A stretch of DNA of 64,000 bases from Alphaproteobacteria bacterium MarineAlpha12_Bin1 (GTDB lineage: Bacteria > Pseudomonadota > Alphaproteobacteria > UBA6615): the NCBI GenBank assembly GCA_002937505.1, contig PTJY01000005.1, positions 62,001 to 126,000 of the forward strand. Direction: 5' to 3'. The notes beneath the pieces are model-generated. The model was not told the origin of the DNA and did no database searches. It saw only the letters and a list, made by a program, of their open reading frames with translations. Shown here one piece after another: positions 50,848 through 59,291 of the stretch (position 1 is the first letter of the stretch; each line of letters opens with the position of its first letter). A program made the translations under genes and the position numbers.

Positions 50848-52491
50848 ATGCGTGAAGATATAAGTGGATGGCAGGTCAGACTTACTGATTCTTTGATTAA
50901 AAAAAATTCTAGATCTGGGATTTGGCGAAATAAGACAATCTCTGATCTTCTAGAAATCCAGGCAGTTCAACAGCCAGATAAAATTCTTGTCATTGATGGC
51001 GAGAAGAAAGTTACCGCATCGCAATTGTATGATATGGGAAGGTCTCTAGCCTTTTCATTGAAATCTATGGGACTAAGTGAAGGGGATGTGATTAGTTTCC
51101 AGTTACCTAATTGGTATGAAGTACTTGTAATTGATATGGCTGCATCATTTCTGGGTCTGGTGTGTAATCCGATTATTCCTATTTATAGAGAGGCAGAGGT
51201 TACTTACATTTTAAAAGACGCTGGTACGCGGGTTTTTTTTGTTCCAACGGAATTTCGTGGTTTTGACTATATTACCATGATTGAAAACCATAGGGGTGAG
51301 CTTCCAAACCTTGATTATATTGTAACAGTTAGAGGCAACGCCGAGGAATGTGTTGATTGGAAAGATTTAACCAATATTGGAGAGAGTAACTCACTTAATA
51401 AGTCTATCATTGATCCCAATTCAGTGAAGTTGATTATGTACACATCAGGAACTACCGGCCAACCAAAGGGTGTGCTGCATAGTCACAACACTATAGATAC
51501 AGAAAATCAGGCATTCAGAAAGTTTTTAAATTTAGGTTCCGAGGATGTAATTCTTATGCCCTCCCCTTTAACTCATATCACTGGTTATTTGTATGGAGTT
51601 CAATTACCAATAGTTCTTGGGGTTCCGGTGGTTTTGATGGAAATTTGGGATGCTAAAATAGCTGCAGAACTTATTGATTTACATGGGGTGACCTTCACCA
51701 TTGCGGCTACAGTATTTTTGCAAGAGTTAACAACATTTTCCAGGTCTAATGGATTGGATTTACCCACATTAAGATATTTTCCATGTGGAGGTGCCCCTGT
51801 GCCACCGGAAGTGATTTATAGTGCTCATAATGTCTTTTCTCAATGTGTATGCGCCAGATGTTACGGTTCTACGGAAGCCCCTACGGTGACCCTAGGGGTC
51901 AATAGTAGAGAAAAGGAAGATATTGGAGCATCAACAGAGGGCTTTATAGTCGGCCATGAGGTTTTGATAGTTGATGAAAATGGTGATGAAGTGCCAGACG
52001 GGGTTGAAGGTGAAATAGTTACTCGAGGACCGGAGATGTGTCTTGGTTATGCTGATCCAGAGCATAATTCAGCTTTTGATAAAGATGGTTTTTTTCATAC
52101 TGGCGATTTGGCTGTTAAAACCTCTGAGAATTGCCTCGTAATTACGGGTAGACTCAAAGACTTAATAATTCGAGGTGGTGAAAATTTGAGCCCTAGAGAG
52201 GTTGAAGATGCCCTTCACGAGATCCCCCAGGTATATGAGGCCGCAGTGGTTAGTATGCCTCATCCTCGTTTGGGTGAGACGGGATGTGCATTTGTGGTTT
52301 TACTACCAGAAGCTTCTATGACCTTCGAAGAGATGATAGGTGCTTTGGAAAGCTCTGGAATGGCCAAGCAAAAATATCCTGAACGACTTGAGATAGTTGA
52401 TAGTTTTCCGCGAACTCCTGCAGGGAAAATTCGAAAGAATGTACTGAGAGAGCAGATAAGTGAAACACTGGAGTCAGAAGCTGCTGATTAG
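50848..52491 (+). CDS. AMP-forming acyl-CoA synthetase
   Basis: ANL-superfamily CoA ligase of 547 residues. Signature LIMYTSGTTGQPKGVLHSHNT near residue 200, CARCYGSTEAPTVTLG, hinge and KDLIIRGGENLSPREVEDAL, and C-terminal catalytic Lys in FPRTPAGKIRKNVLRE. Resembles cyclohexanecarboxylate-CoA and related medium carboxylic acid ligases. With the hydratase and TRAP transporter nearby it could activate an imported acid. Cytoplasmic. Confidence 0.91.
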   Translation: MREDISGWQVRLTDSLIKKNSRSGIWRNKTISDLLEIQAVQQPDKILVIDGEKKVTASQLYDMGRSLAFSLKSMGLSEGDVISFQLPNWYEVLVIDMAASFLGLVCNPIIPIYREAEVTYILKDAGTRVFFVPTEFRGFDYITMIENHRGELPNLDYIVTVRGNAEECVDWKDLTNIGESNSLNKSIIDPNSVKLIMYTSGTTGQPKGVLHSHNTIDTENQAFRKFLNLGSEDVILMPSPLTHITGYLYGVQLPIVLGVPVVLMEIWDAKIAAELIDLHGVTFTIAATVFLQELTTFSRSNGLDLPTLRYFPCGGAPVPPEVIYSAHNVFSQCVCARCYGSTEAPTVTLGVNSREKEDIGASTEGFIVGHEVLIVDENGDEVPDGVEGEIVTRGPEMCLGYADPEHNSAFDKDGFFHTGDLAVKTSENCLVITGRLKDLIIRGGENLSPREVEDALHEIPQVYEAAVVSMPHPRLGETGCAFVVLLPEASMTFEEMIGALESSGMAKQKYPERLEIVDSFPRTPAGKIRKNVLREQISETLESEAAD

Positions 52492-52636
52492 GTGGAAAGC
52501 TAAAATGGAAAAGATAGTTTTACAAATTTTTTGCTATTTCTGTTATCAGTTGACATCTCGTGAATGAGCCGACAACCTTCGTCTTGAGTAAAAAGCATTG
52601 TAGTCTTAGTAAGGTGATAGATATTGGGAGGAATCG

Positions 52637-53554
52637 ATGGAGCGAAAAGTAGAGTTTAATAGTTGTGGGGACAAAGTTCGTGGAGTTTTGATAACACCAG
52701 ATAATGCAACTGGGCCTTGTCCATTAGTTATTTTGGCGGGTGGATGGTGTTATGTTAAGGAAATAGTAATGCCTTATTATGCCCAGGCGTTTTCTGACAT
52801 AGGAGTAGCCTGCTTACTTTTTGATTATAGAAATTTTGGAGAAAGCGAGGGAATGCCTCGACAACATATCAATCCGTGGGGTCAAATTGAGGACTATCGA
52901 AATGCGGTTAGTTTCGGACGTACTCTTGATGAAATTGATAATGATAAGATTGGCATTTGGGGAATTTCGTATAGCGGTGGTCATGTGATTATAACTGCGT
53001 CATTAGATCCCCGAGTAAAATTTGCCATATCCACAATACCGGTTGTAGATGGCTTCCCGACTATGAGGCGCTGTCATGGAGAGCGAAAATTTGCATCTTT
53101 AATGGCAACTATATTAGAGGATCGAGAAAGACGTCATGCTGGCGAGCCCGGTGGTATTATGCCTATGTCATCTACTGACCCTGACAACGAGCTCAGTTCT
53201 TGGCCATTCCCTCACGTATGCACTATTTTCGGTGATATAAAGGAACAGGAAGCGCCAAATCATGAACACGTAAATACTATTGAGTCAGTTGAATTATTGC
53301 TCGCTTATCAAGTTAAACCTTATGCAAGCCGAATACATGAAACTCCTGTAATGATGGCTGTTGCGAAGGGAGATAATATAACATCTTCTGATCTTGAAAT
53401 TGAGGCATTTAACTCTATTGAGTCACCTAACAAACATCTCGCTGTAGTTGAAGGCGTAGACCATATGAGCCTCTATTCAAATACTGAGCATCTCGCCAAG
53501 GTGGCTGATGTTCAGGCGGAGTGGCTTAAATCTTTATTATTTAGTGGTAATTAA
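52637..53554 (+). CDS. Alpha/beta hydrolase (X-Pro dipeptidyl-peptidase/dienelactone hydrolase-like)
   Basis: Serine hydrolase of 305 residues. VILAGGWCYVKEIVMPYYAQ, DYRNFGESEGMPRQHINP, the nucleophile elbow GIWGISYSGGHVI, and His in VEGVDHMSLYS complete the triad; Asp is probably within MAVAKGDNITSSDL. No signal peptide. GGGAGGA lies 6 bases before the ATG. Fits with the adjacent CoA-ester/TRAP gene set, but its substrate is unclear. Confidence 0.88.
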   Translation: MERKVEFNSCGDKVRGVLITPDNATGPCPLVILAGGWCYVKEIVMPYYAQAFSDIGVACLLFDYRNFGESEGMPRQHINPWGQIEDYRNAVSFGRTLDEIDNDKIGIWGISYSGGHVIITASLDPRVKFAISTIPVVDGFPTMRRCHGERKFASLMATILEDRERRHAGEPGGIMPMSSTDPDNELSSWPFPHVCTIFGDIKEQEAPNHEHVNTIESVELLLAYQVKPYASRIHETPVMMAVAKGDNITSSDLEIEAFNSIESPNKHLAVVEGVDHMSLYSNTEHLAKVADVQAEWLKSLLFSGN

Positions 53555-53557
53555 ACC

Positions 53558-53605
53558 TTTAATAACCGGCAAAATAAATTGGAAACAAATATTAAGGTTA
53601 TTAAA
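53558..53605. promoter_or_regulatory. Inverted repeat upstream of TRAP operon
   Basis: A perfect 10-bp inverted repeat, TTTAATAACC (53558-53567) and GGTTATTAAA (53596-53605), separated by 28 bases, lies just after the hydrolase stop and about 110 bases ahead of the first TRAP binding-protein gene. The long spacer and the absence of a T-run make it more like a two-site operator than a terminator, but this is not proven. Confidence 0.4.
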
Positions 53606-53630
53606 AAATGCCCGTATATTTATTGATCCA

Positions 53631-54818
53631 TAGGTATTGCCGCATAGGGTTCCTTGCAATAAGCTTTGATCCATAAACTATAGTTGTATGTAATTAATTA
53701 ATTTGGGGGGGATTATGTTGATTAAAAGTATAGTTCGTTACGTTATAGCAATTGGAGCAGTTTCAATATTAGCTCTTGCATCAGTTTTACCCGCATCTGC
53801 GGCTAAGACGATTAATCTAACAGGGATTTCTGGTTATCCACCAGCTGCCACATGGATTGGAGCTTTTGTTGACACATTCATGCCTGGGGTTAACGCTGAG
53901 CTGGCTAAAACTGGTAATTATAAAATTAACTGGAACAAAGGTGTTAGTGGAACCATTGTTAAGCCAAGAGGTGAACTTGAAGGCGTTGAGACTGGATTAG
54001 GAGATGTTGGGGTTATCGTATCTGCTTTTCATGCCGACAAAGTTCCGCTCTATGACGTGGCTTTTAAAACCCCTTTTACAACCAAGGATCTTACGTTAGT
54101 TATTGCTACAACCGGTAAGATGGAATCCATGTTTGATGATTACGGCAAAACATGGGCTAAATTTAATCAAGTAAATCTAGGACCAAGCGGAGCTGTGGAT
54201 AATTATATGCTTTGGTCAAAAACTAAGATTAATAAACTTTCTGATATAAAAGGAAGAAAAGTTGGCGCAGCTGGTCCGAATTTACCTTGGGTTATTGCCG
54301 CAGGAGCAGCTGGAGTACAAACAAACTTGGCTGATGCTTATAACAGTCTAACAACTGGAATTTACGATAACATGATTGTCTGGCGACAAGCCGCTGGAGC
54401 GTTTAAGTTGTGTGAGCCAGCCCCATTTGTGATTGATGCCAATCTAGGCGCAGTGAACGGCTTTTCATTAAATGTTAATAAAGACACTTGGGCAGGGTTA
54501 CCTGGAGAAGTTAAGAACGCTCTTAAGGCAGCGATTCCTGCATGGCAAAAAGACTCAATCGATCGAGTGAATAAAGGCGCTGCTGGTGGACTTGCTCGGT
54601 GTAAAAAGGATTTTGGTACAGTCTACACAAAAATGAGTGACGCTGATATTAAAGCATGGGCTGCGATGTTGCCTCCATTAGCCAAGAACTGGGCGGCTGC
54701 TCAGGACAAGAAAGGGTTGCCTGGTACAGCGATTTTGAAAGCTTGGATGGACAATATGCGAGCAAATAATCAGCCTGTTATGCGCGACTGGGATGTGAAA
54801 TAGTCTAGTAAATTGATT
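53631..54818 (+). repeat. Tandem duplication unit, copy A
   Basis: Leader block, ribosome site, full binding-protein gene and 15-base tail (TAGTCTAGTAAATTGATT) that recur immediately downstream as copy B. The coding parts differ at very few positions while the leaders have drifted and carry a 5-base indel. Confidence 0.95.
53715..54803 (+). CDS. TRAP transporter substrate-binding protein (DctP family), copy 1
   Basis: Periplasmic solute-binding protein, 362 residues. A Sec signal peptide (VIAIGAVSILALASVLPASAA, cleavage near residue 28) precedes the mature domain beginning TINLTGISGYPPAATWIG. DctP features: SDIKGRKVGAAGPNLPWVIAAGAAG, YNSLTTGIYDNMIVWRQAAG and CEPAPFVIDANLG, two-lobed ligand cleft. 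Two Cys residues (CEPAP and ARCKKD) could form a disulphide. ATG at 53715 follows GGGGGG. Delivers an unknown organic acid to the DctQ/DctM pair. Confidence 0.93.
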   Translation: MLIKSIVRYVIAIGAVSILALASVLPASAAKTINLTGISGYPPAATWIGAFVDTFMPGVNAELAKTGNYKINWNKGVSGTIVKPRGELEGVETGLGDVGVIVSAFHADKVPLYDVAFKTPFTTKDLTLVIATTGKMESMFDDYGKTWAKFNQVNLGPSGAVDNYMLWSKTKINKLSDIKGRKVGAAGPNLPWVIAAGAAGVQTNLADAYNSLTTGIYDNMIVWRQAAGAFKLCEPAPFVIDANLGAVNGFSLNVNKDTWAGLPGEVKNALKAAIPAWQKDSIDRVNKGAAGGLARCKKDFGTVYTKMSDADIKAWAAMLPPLAKNWAAAQDKKGLPGTAILKAWMDNMRANNQPVMRDWDVK

Positions 54819-54835
54819 CATTAGGTATTGTCGGT

Positions 54836-54866
54836 TAGGGTTCCTTGCCATAAGCTTGGAGCCCTA
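54836..54866 (+). promoter_or_regulatory. Leader hairpin of the second TRAP binding-protein gene
   Basis: TAGGGTTCC (54836-54844) can pair over 9 bp with GGAGCCCTA (54858-54866), with one G-T wobble and a 13-base loop. It lies 33 bases after the stop of copy 1 and 45 bases before the start of copy 2. No T-run follows, so it is not a standard terminator. The first-copy leader has the same left arm but not the right arm. Confidence 0.55.
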
Positions 54867-54910
54867 GTCGATGTTTTGTGTGTGTTTCATTAATTAATTT
54901 GGGGGGGATT

Positions 54911-55999
54911 ATGTTGATTAAAAGTTTAGTCCGTTACGTTATAGCAATTGGAGCAGTTTCAATATTAGCTCTTGCATCAGTTTTACCCGCATCTGCGGCT
55001 AAGACGATTAATCTAACAGGGATTTCTGGTTATCCACCAGCTGCCACATGGATTGGAGCTTTTGTTGACACATTCATGCCTGGGGTTAACGCTGAGCTGG
55101 CTAAAACTGGTAATTATAAAATTAACTGGAACAAAGGTGTTAGTGGAACCATTGTTAAGCCAAGAGGTGAACTTGAAGGCGTTGAGACTGGATTAGGAGA
55201 TGTTGGGGTTATCGTATCTGCTTTTCATGCCGACAAAGTTCCGCTCTATGACGTGGCTTTTAAAACCCCTTTTACAACCAAGGATCTTACGTTAGTTATT
55301 GCTACAACCGGTAAGATGGAATCCATGTTTGATGATTACGGCAAAACATGGGCTAAATTTAATCAAGTAAATCTAGGACCAAGCGGAGCTGTGGATAATT
55401 ATATGCTTTGGTCAAAAACTAAGATTAATAAACTTTCTGATATAAAAGGAAGAAAAGTTGGCGCAGCTGGTCCGAATTTACCTTGGGTTATTGCCGCAGG
55501 AGCAGCTGGAGTACAAACAAACTTGGCTGATGCTTATAACAGTCTAACAACTGGAATTTACGATAACATGATTGTCTGGCGACAAGCCGCTGGAGCGTTT
55601 AAGTTGTGTGAGCCAGCCCCATTTGTGATTGATGCCAATCTAGGCGCAGTGAACGGCTTTTCATTAAATGTTAATAAAGACACTTGGGCAGGGTTACCTG
55701 GAGAAGTTAAGAACGCTCTTAAGGCAGCGATTCCTGCATGGCAAAAAGACTCAATCGATCGAGTGAATAAAGGCGCTGCTGGTGGACTTGCTCGGTGTAA
55801 AAAGGATTTTGGTACAGTCTACACAAAAATGAGTGACGCTGATATTAAAGCATGGGCTGCGATGTTGCCTCCATTAGCCAAGAACTGGGCGGCTGCTCAG
55901 GACAAGAAAGGGTTGCCTGGTACAGCGATTTTGAAAGCTTGGATGAAAGAGATGCGAGCAAATAATCAGCCTGTTATGCGCGACTGGGATGTGAAATAG
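54911..55999 (+). CDS. TRAP transporter substrate-binding protein (DctP family), copy 2
   Basis: Near-identical twin of the upstream gene, also 362 residues with the same signal peptide and Cys pair. Visible protein differences are Ile to Leu close to the N-terminus and Asp-Asn to Lys-Glu in the C-terminal helix (WMKEMRANN). The ligand-cleft region is unchanged, so both probably bind the same compound. ATG at 54911 with GGGGGG; the longer frame from 54878 has no ribosome site. Confidence 0.93.
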   Translation: MLIKSLVRYVIAIGAVSILALASVLPASAAKTINLTGISGYPPAATWIGAFVDTFMPGVNAELAKTGNYKINWNKGVSGTIVKPRGELEGVETGLGDVGVIVSAFHADKVPLYDVAFKTPFTTKDLTLVIATTGKMESMFDDYGKTWAKFNQVNLGPSGAVDNYMLWSKTKINKLSDIKGRKVGAAGPNLPWVIAAGAAGVQTNLADAYNSLTTGIYDNMIVWRQAAGAFKLCEPAPFVIDANLGAVNGFSLNVNKDTWAGLPGEVKNALKAAIPAWQKDSIDRVNKGAAGGLARCKKDFGTVYTKMSDADIKAWAAMLPPLAKNWAAAQDKKGLPGTAILKAWMKEMRANNQPVMRDWDVK

Positions 56000-56044
56000 T
56001 CTAGTAAATTGATTTATACTTTACTTTTTAATTAATAGTTGAGG

Positions 56045-56066
56045 GGAGCCGCCGTAAGGCGGCTCC
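56045..56066 (+). promoter_or_regulatory. GNRA-loop hairpin between binding protein and DctQ genes
   Basis: GGAGCCGCC (56045-56053) and GGCGGCTCC (56058-56066) form a perfect 9-bp stem capped by a GTAA (GNRA) tetraloop, followed by TATTAA and the dctQ ATG at 56073. The only purine-rich ribosome site, GAGGGGAG, lies at and inside the left arm. No good U-tract. It may reduce translation of the membrane subunits relative to the binding proteins, or stabilise the upstream mRNA after processing. Confidence 0.7.
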
Positions 56067-56072
56067 TATTAA

Positions 56073-56666
56073 ATGTTGTCTTCAATTTTCAAGCTACTTA
56101 ATGGTGCAAGACACTTATTTGACTTGGTTGTGGTCTCAGCGAATGCTGCAGCTTCAAGTTGGATATTTGTATTAATGACTTTAGTAACTGCAGATATAGT
56201 TCTACGGTTTGTTTTCGATTCCCCAATCTCTGGCGTCACAGAAATCGTTGAGATCTCAATTGTCATCGTCTTGTATTTACAATTAACTCATACTCTCAAA
56301 GTTGGACGTATGACTCGTTCAGATGCACTATACTCAGCAATTCTTAGACGCTTTCCGGCAGTAGGAAATATTATGGGTTTCTTCTTCAGCGCAGCTGGAG
56401 TAGGTCTTATGATTGCGATTATAAAAGGTGGGTGGACTAAATGGCTACAGGCATACCATGGTGATTTCTTTGTCGGTAATGTCGGTGTGTTTACCTTCCC
56501 AGAATGGCCTCAGAGATTAGTTCTTGTAATTGGTTGTGCTCTATTAGCGATACAGTTCGCATTGATGGCATTAGACAATATAAGAGCATTATTTGGTAAA
56601 CCGCCATTATCGTCTAGTAAGGTCGATAATGTTCAGAGTCAAGCAGTTGAGGAGAGCGCCAAATGA
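56073..56666 (+). CDS. TRAP transporter small permease (DctQ)
   Basis: Small membrane subunit of 197 residues with four predicted helices: near residues 20-45 (VVVSANAAASSWIFVLMTLVTADIVLRF), 60-75, 95-115 and 145-170. The family pattern PISGVTEIVEISIVIVLYLQLTHTL is present. Partners the DctM channel in the inner membrane. Start ATG at 56073 has no ribosome site outside the hairpin. Its stop overlaps the dctM start (ATGA). Confidence 0.92.
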   Translation: MLSSIFKLLNGARHLFDLVVVSANAAASSWIFVLMTLVTADIVLRFVFDSPISGVTEIVEISIVIVLYLQLTHTLKVGRMTRSDALYSAILRRFPAVGNIMGFFFSAAGVGLMIAIIKGGWTKWLQAYHGDFFVGNVGVFTFPEWPQRLVLVIGCALLAIQFALMALDNIRALFGKPPLSSSKVDNVQSQAVEESAK

Positions 56667-58003
56667 GTGGTCTAGAGGTTGGTGCCGTTTCAATTCTAGC
56701 AATGTTAGTATTGATATATATAGGCATGTATGTGCCTATTGTTTTGGCGTTTATTTCGTTCGTGGGTGTCTGGGTTGTAAAAGGAAATGTCAACATAGCA
56801 GTGAGTCTATTGTGGATTGCTTCGGCTAAGACGGTTGGTAACTTTCTATTCGGTGTGATTCCTTTGTTTGTTCTCATGGGCTTATTAGTGAGCGCCTGCG
56901 GTATGGGACGCGATACATATGACATAGCCCAAAGTTTGGTGAAGAGAATTCGGGGTGGGTTAGGCATGGCCACCGTAGTAGCCAATGCAATTTTTGCTGC
57001 TATAACGGGGGTTTCTATAGCTTCTGCAACAGTTTTTACCCGAATTTCAGTACCAGAGATGTTACGATACGGGTACAAAGGAAGGTTTGCAGTTGGAGTG
57101 GTTGCTGGATCCTCTGTACTAGGAATGCTTATTCCACCAAGTGTTTTGCTAATTATCTATGCTCTAATAGCTGAAGAATCTGTTGGCGATCTGTTTATCG
57201 CGGGAGTAGGGCCAGGGCTTCTTTTAACAGCTGCATTTTGCGGGTTGATAGCATTTATGGCTTATGTTTTTCCCAATTCTGTTGCATCTCCCGAGACATT
57301 TGCGCAAGAAAGTGAAAGCGAGACCCGTATATCTAGAAAAGAGCTCGTGTCTAAATCATGGCCAATTGCAACTCTAATTTTAGTTGTTCTTGGAGGAATT
57401 TATGCTGGGTTTTATACGCCTACAGAGGCTGGTGCTGCCGGAGCTTTTGTAGCATTTCTTTTTGCCTTATCAAGAAGAAGTCTAACTTGGAGATCAACTT
57501 GGGTAATTTTGGTTGAAGCTGGTCATATTTCAGCTACTTTGTTGTTCCTAATTGTTTCAGCCAGTATGTACAGTCGGATGCTAGGTATCACGGGATTACC
57601 TACCCAGTTGGGAACCTGGATAGGGGAAATGGATGCCAGTTTTGGAATGCTTCTATTTCTTTATGTTGTTATAGTTTTAGTATTGGGAACTATAATTGAT
57701 TCAGTTTCGATTATGTTGATATCGGTGCCATTATTTTTAGTGGTTTTGGCTCCATTTAATGTTGATCTGGTTTGGTTTGGTATAGTAACCATTATAGCTA
57801 CAGAGATTGGGCTGCTAACGCCACCTTTAGGCTTGGCTGTATATGTCATCAAGAGCACATTAGATAGAGACGACATTTCTCTTGCAGATATTTTTATAGG
57901 GGCAGCTCCCTTTGCACTGACTATGCTATTCGTCCTAATAGCAATTATTTTAGTGCCTGAAATAAGTTTGTATTTAGTTGAGCTCAGAAGATCCTTCCTT
58001 TAA
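56663..58003 (+). CDS. TRAP transporter large permease (DctM)
   Basis: Main sodium-coupled membrane subunit of 446 residues with about 12 helices. Family sequences: FLFGVIPLFVLMGLLVSACGM, the re-entrant loop SIASATVFTRISVPEMLRYGY, GSSVLGMLIPPSVLLIIYALIAEE and C-terminal LTPPLGLAVYVIKS. Works with the two upstream binding proteins to import an organic acid. Overlaps the convergent thioesterase gene by 4 bases at their 3' ends. Confidence 0.95.
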   Translation: MSGLEVGAVSILAMLVLIYIGMYVPIVLAFISFVGVWVVKGNVNIAVSLLWIASAKTVGNFLFGVIPLFVLMGLLVSACGMGRDTYDIAQSLVKRIRGGLGMATVVANAIFAAITGVSIASATVFTRISVPEMLRYGYKGRFAVGVVAGSSVLGMLIPPSVLLIIYALIAEESVGDLFIAGVGPGLLLTAAFCGLIAFMAYVFPNSVASPETFAQESESETRISRKELVSKSWPIATLILVVLGGIYAGFYTPTEAGAAGAFVAFLFALSRRSLTWRSTWVILVEAGHISATLLFLIVSASMYSRMLGITGLPTQLGTWIGEMDASFGMLLFLYVVIVLVLGTIIDSVSIMLISVPLFLVVLAPFNVDLVWFGIVTIIATEIGLLTPPLGLAVYVIKSTLDRDDISLADIFIGAAPFALTMLFVLIAIILVPEISLYLVELRRSFL

Positions 58004-58413
58004 AGAAGCATCCAGGTTGTCCAAACATTGGCTACGGGGGTATCTGATTTGACTCCGTAAAGTCTAATCTGGCCAAAAATCATTCTTTTGCCGGCTTTTA
58101 CAATCTCGCCTTTAGCAATTATATCAGTTTCATAAGCAGCAGTCATAAAGCTGGTGGTCATGTCGACAGTAGTCATATTTTGATACCCTCCCAAACTAGA
58201 AGATATAACAATAACCATTGCTGCATCTGCAAAAGCTAGCATTGATTGTCCAGAAATTACACCTCCAGTCCTAGCCAGATGATCTCCATATGGCATACGA
58301 AGTGTAGCTCCATTATCTAAGGTTTCTATTACTTGAATATTTAAGTCCTTGACCCAAGGCGCCATTTTTGTGTCGATTATACTTTGTCCTTCGGCAACAG
58401 AGAGTTTTGTCAT
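58000..58413 (-). CDS. PaaI-family thioesterase
   Basis: Hot-dog-fold thioesterase, 137 residues. Motif HLARTGGVISGQSMLAFADAAM is the PaaI/YbgC-type region (the usual catalytic HGG is replaced by TGG), followed by TVDMTTSFMTAAYETDIIAKGEI. Hydrolyses an acyl-CoA to free acid, likely restoring CoA in the surrounding pathway. ATG start; convergent with dctM. Confidence 0.87.
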   Translation of the reverse strand: MTKLSVAEGQSIIDTKMAPWVKDLNIQVIETLDNGATLRMPYGDHLARTGGVISGQSMLAFADAAMVIVISSSLGGYQNMTTVDMTTSFMTAAYETDIIAKGEIVKAGKRMIFGQIRLYGVKSDTPVANVWTTWMLL

Positions 58414-58495
58414 TATTTCCTCATTTTAAATGTAGCTCTTTTTTATTAGTTTTATATTAGAGTAGAAGGATCGTCATCATTTTGGGGGTATTGTT

Positions 58496-59266
58496 ATGCA
58501 AGAATTATTTAATTTAAAGGGTGAAGTGGCACTGATTACCGGTGCTTCAAGTGGATTAGGAGCTCACTTTGCAAAAACTTTAGGCAGAGCGGGTGCAAAA
58601 GTTATAGTTGCTGCCAGGCGAATTGATCGCTTAGAAAGACTAGCTGAAACTCTTTCAGAAGAGAATTTACTTTTGTTTCCTCTTGAGATGGATGTTTTAG
58701 ATGCAGATTCTATAGAAAAAGCAATTAAATACTCTCAAAGCAAGTTAGGGCCAATTACGATCTTAATAAATAATGCTGGAGTGCCATCCTCAGGTCGAGC
58801 TATTGAGATGGATGAGGCGGAATGGGATCGTGTTATTGATACAAACATTAAAGGTGCTTGGCTTGTGGCGAGAGAAGTGGCCCGAGGAATGGTCGAAAAT
58901 AAAATAAGGGGACGACTAATAAATATTGCTTCTATTATTGGAGTAAACACTTCAGCCAAAAGAGTTTTACCCTACTCAGTATCAAAGTCGGGCATGATTA
59001 GTTTAACAAAAACTCTGGCTTTAGAGCTCTCCATGGAGGGTATTTGTGTTAATGCAATTGCTCCTGGATATATTCAAACAGAGCTTAACAGTGATTTTTT
59101 ACAAAGCCCTGCAGGTCAGCGTATTATAACGCGTGTTCCCGTGGGTCGATTTGGAGAGCCTGCAGATTTGGACGGTGTTTTATTGATGTTGGCCGGGCCT
59201 TCTGCTCGGTATATTACTGGATCCGTATTCACAGTTGATGGTGGTTTATCTCTGTCAACTTTATAA
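58496..59266 (+). CDS. SDR-family oxidoreductase (3-oxoacyl-ACP-reductase-like)
   Basis: Classical SDR of 256 residues: TGASSGLGAHFAKTLG cofactor motif, NNAGVPSSG, catalytic Ser in NIASIIGVNTS and YSVSKSGMISLTKTLALE; C-terminal YITGSVFTVDGG. Likely acts on a 3-hydroxy- or 3-oxoacyl-CoA. Cotranscribed with the downstream ACAD10/11-like dehydrogenase (25-base gap). Confidence 0.92.
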   Translation: MQELFNLKGEVALITGASSGLGAHFAKTLGRAGAKVIVAARRIDRLERLAETLSEENLLLFPLEMDVLDADSIEKAIKYSQSKLGPITILINNAGVPSSGRAIEMDEAEWDRVIDTNIKGAWLVAREVARGMVENKIRGRLINIASIIGVNTSAKRVLPYSVSKSGMISLTKTLALELSMEGICVNAIAPGYIQTELNSDFLQSPAGQRIITRVPVGRFGEPADLDGVLLMLAGPSARYITGSVFTVDGGLSLSTL

Positions 59267-59291
59267 AATACTTTTTTGAGGAGGGTTAAAG

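Larger units (their letters stand above)
54822..56014 (+). repeat. Tandem duplication unit, copy B
   Basis: Second copy of the unit that starts at 53631. Coding sequences show only a few base changes: two near codon 6-8 (Ile to Leu plus one silent) and a short run near the end (Asp-Asn to Lys-Glu). Leader blocks still share TAGGGTTCCTTGC-ATAAGCTT and TAATTAATTTGGGGGG. Confidence 0.95.

Noticed and set aside
52550-52580. TTGACA-type promoter before the 52637 hydrolase
   Set aside because: A TTGACA is present, but no plausible -10 box is found 16-18 bases downstream.
53631-56014. Transposon or insertion sequence causing the duplicated TRAP genes
   Set aside because: No transposase, terminal inverted repeat or target-site duplication was seen; the repeat includes leader and coding parts only.
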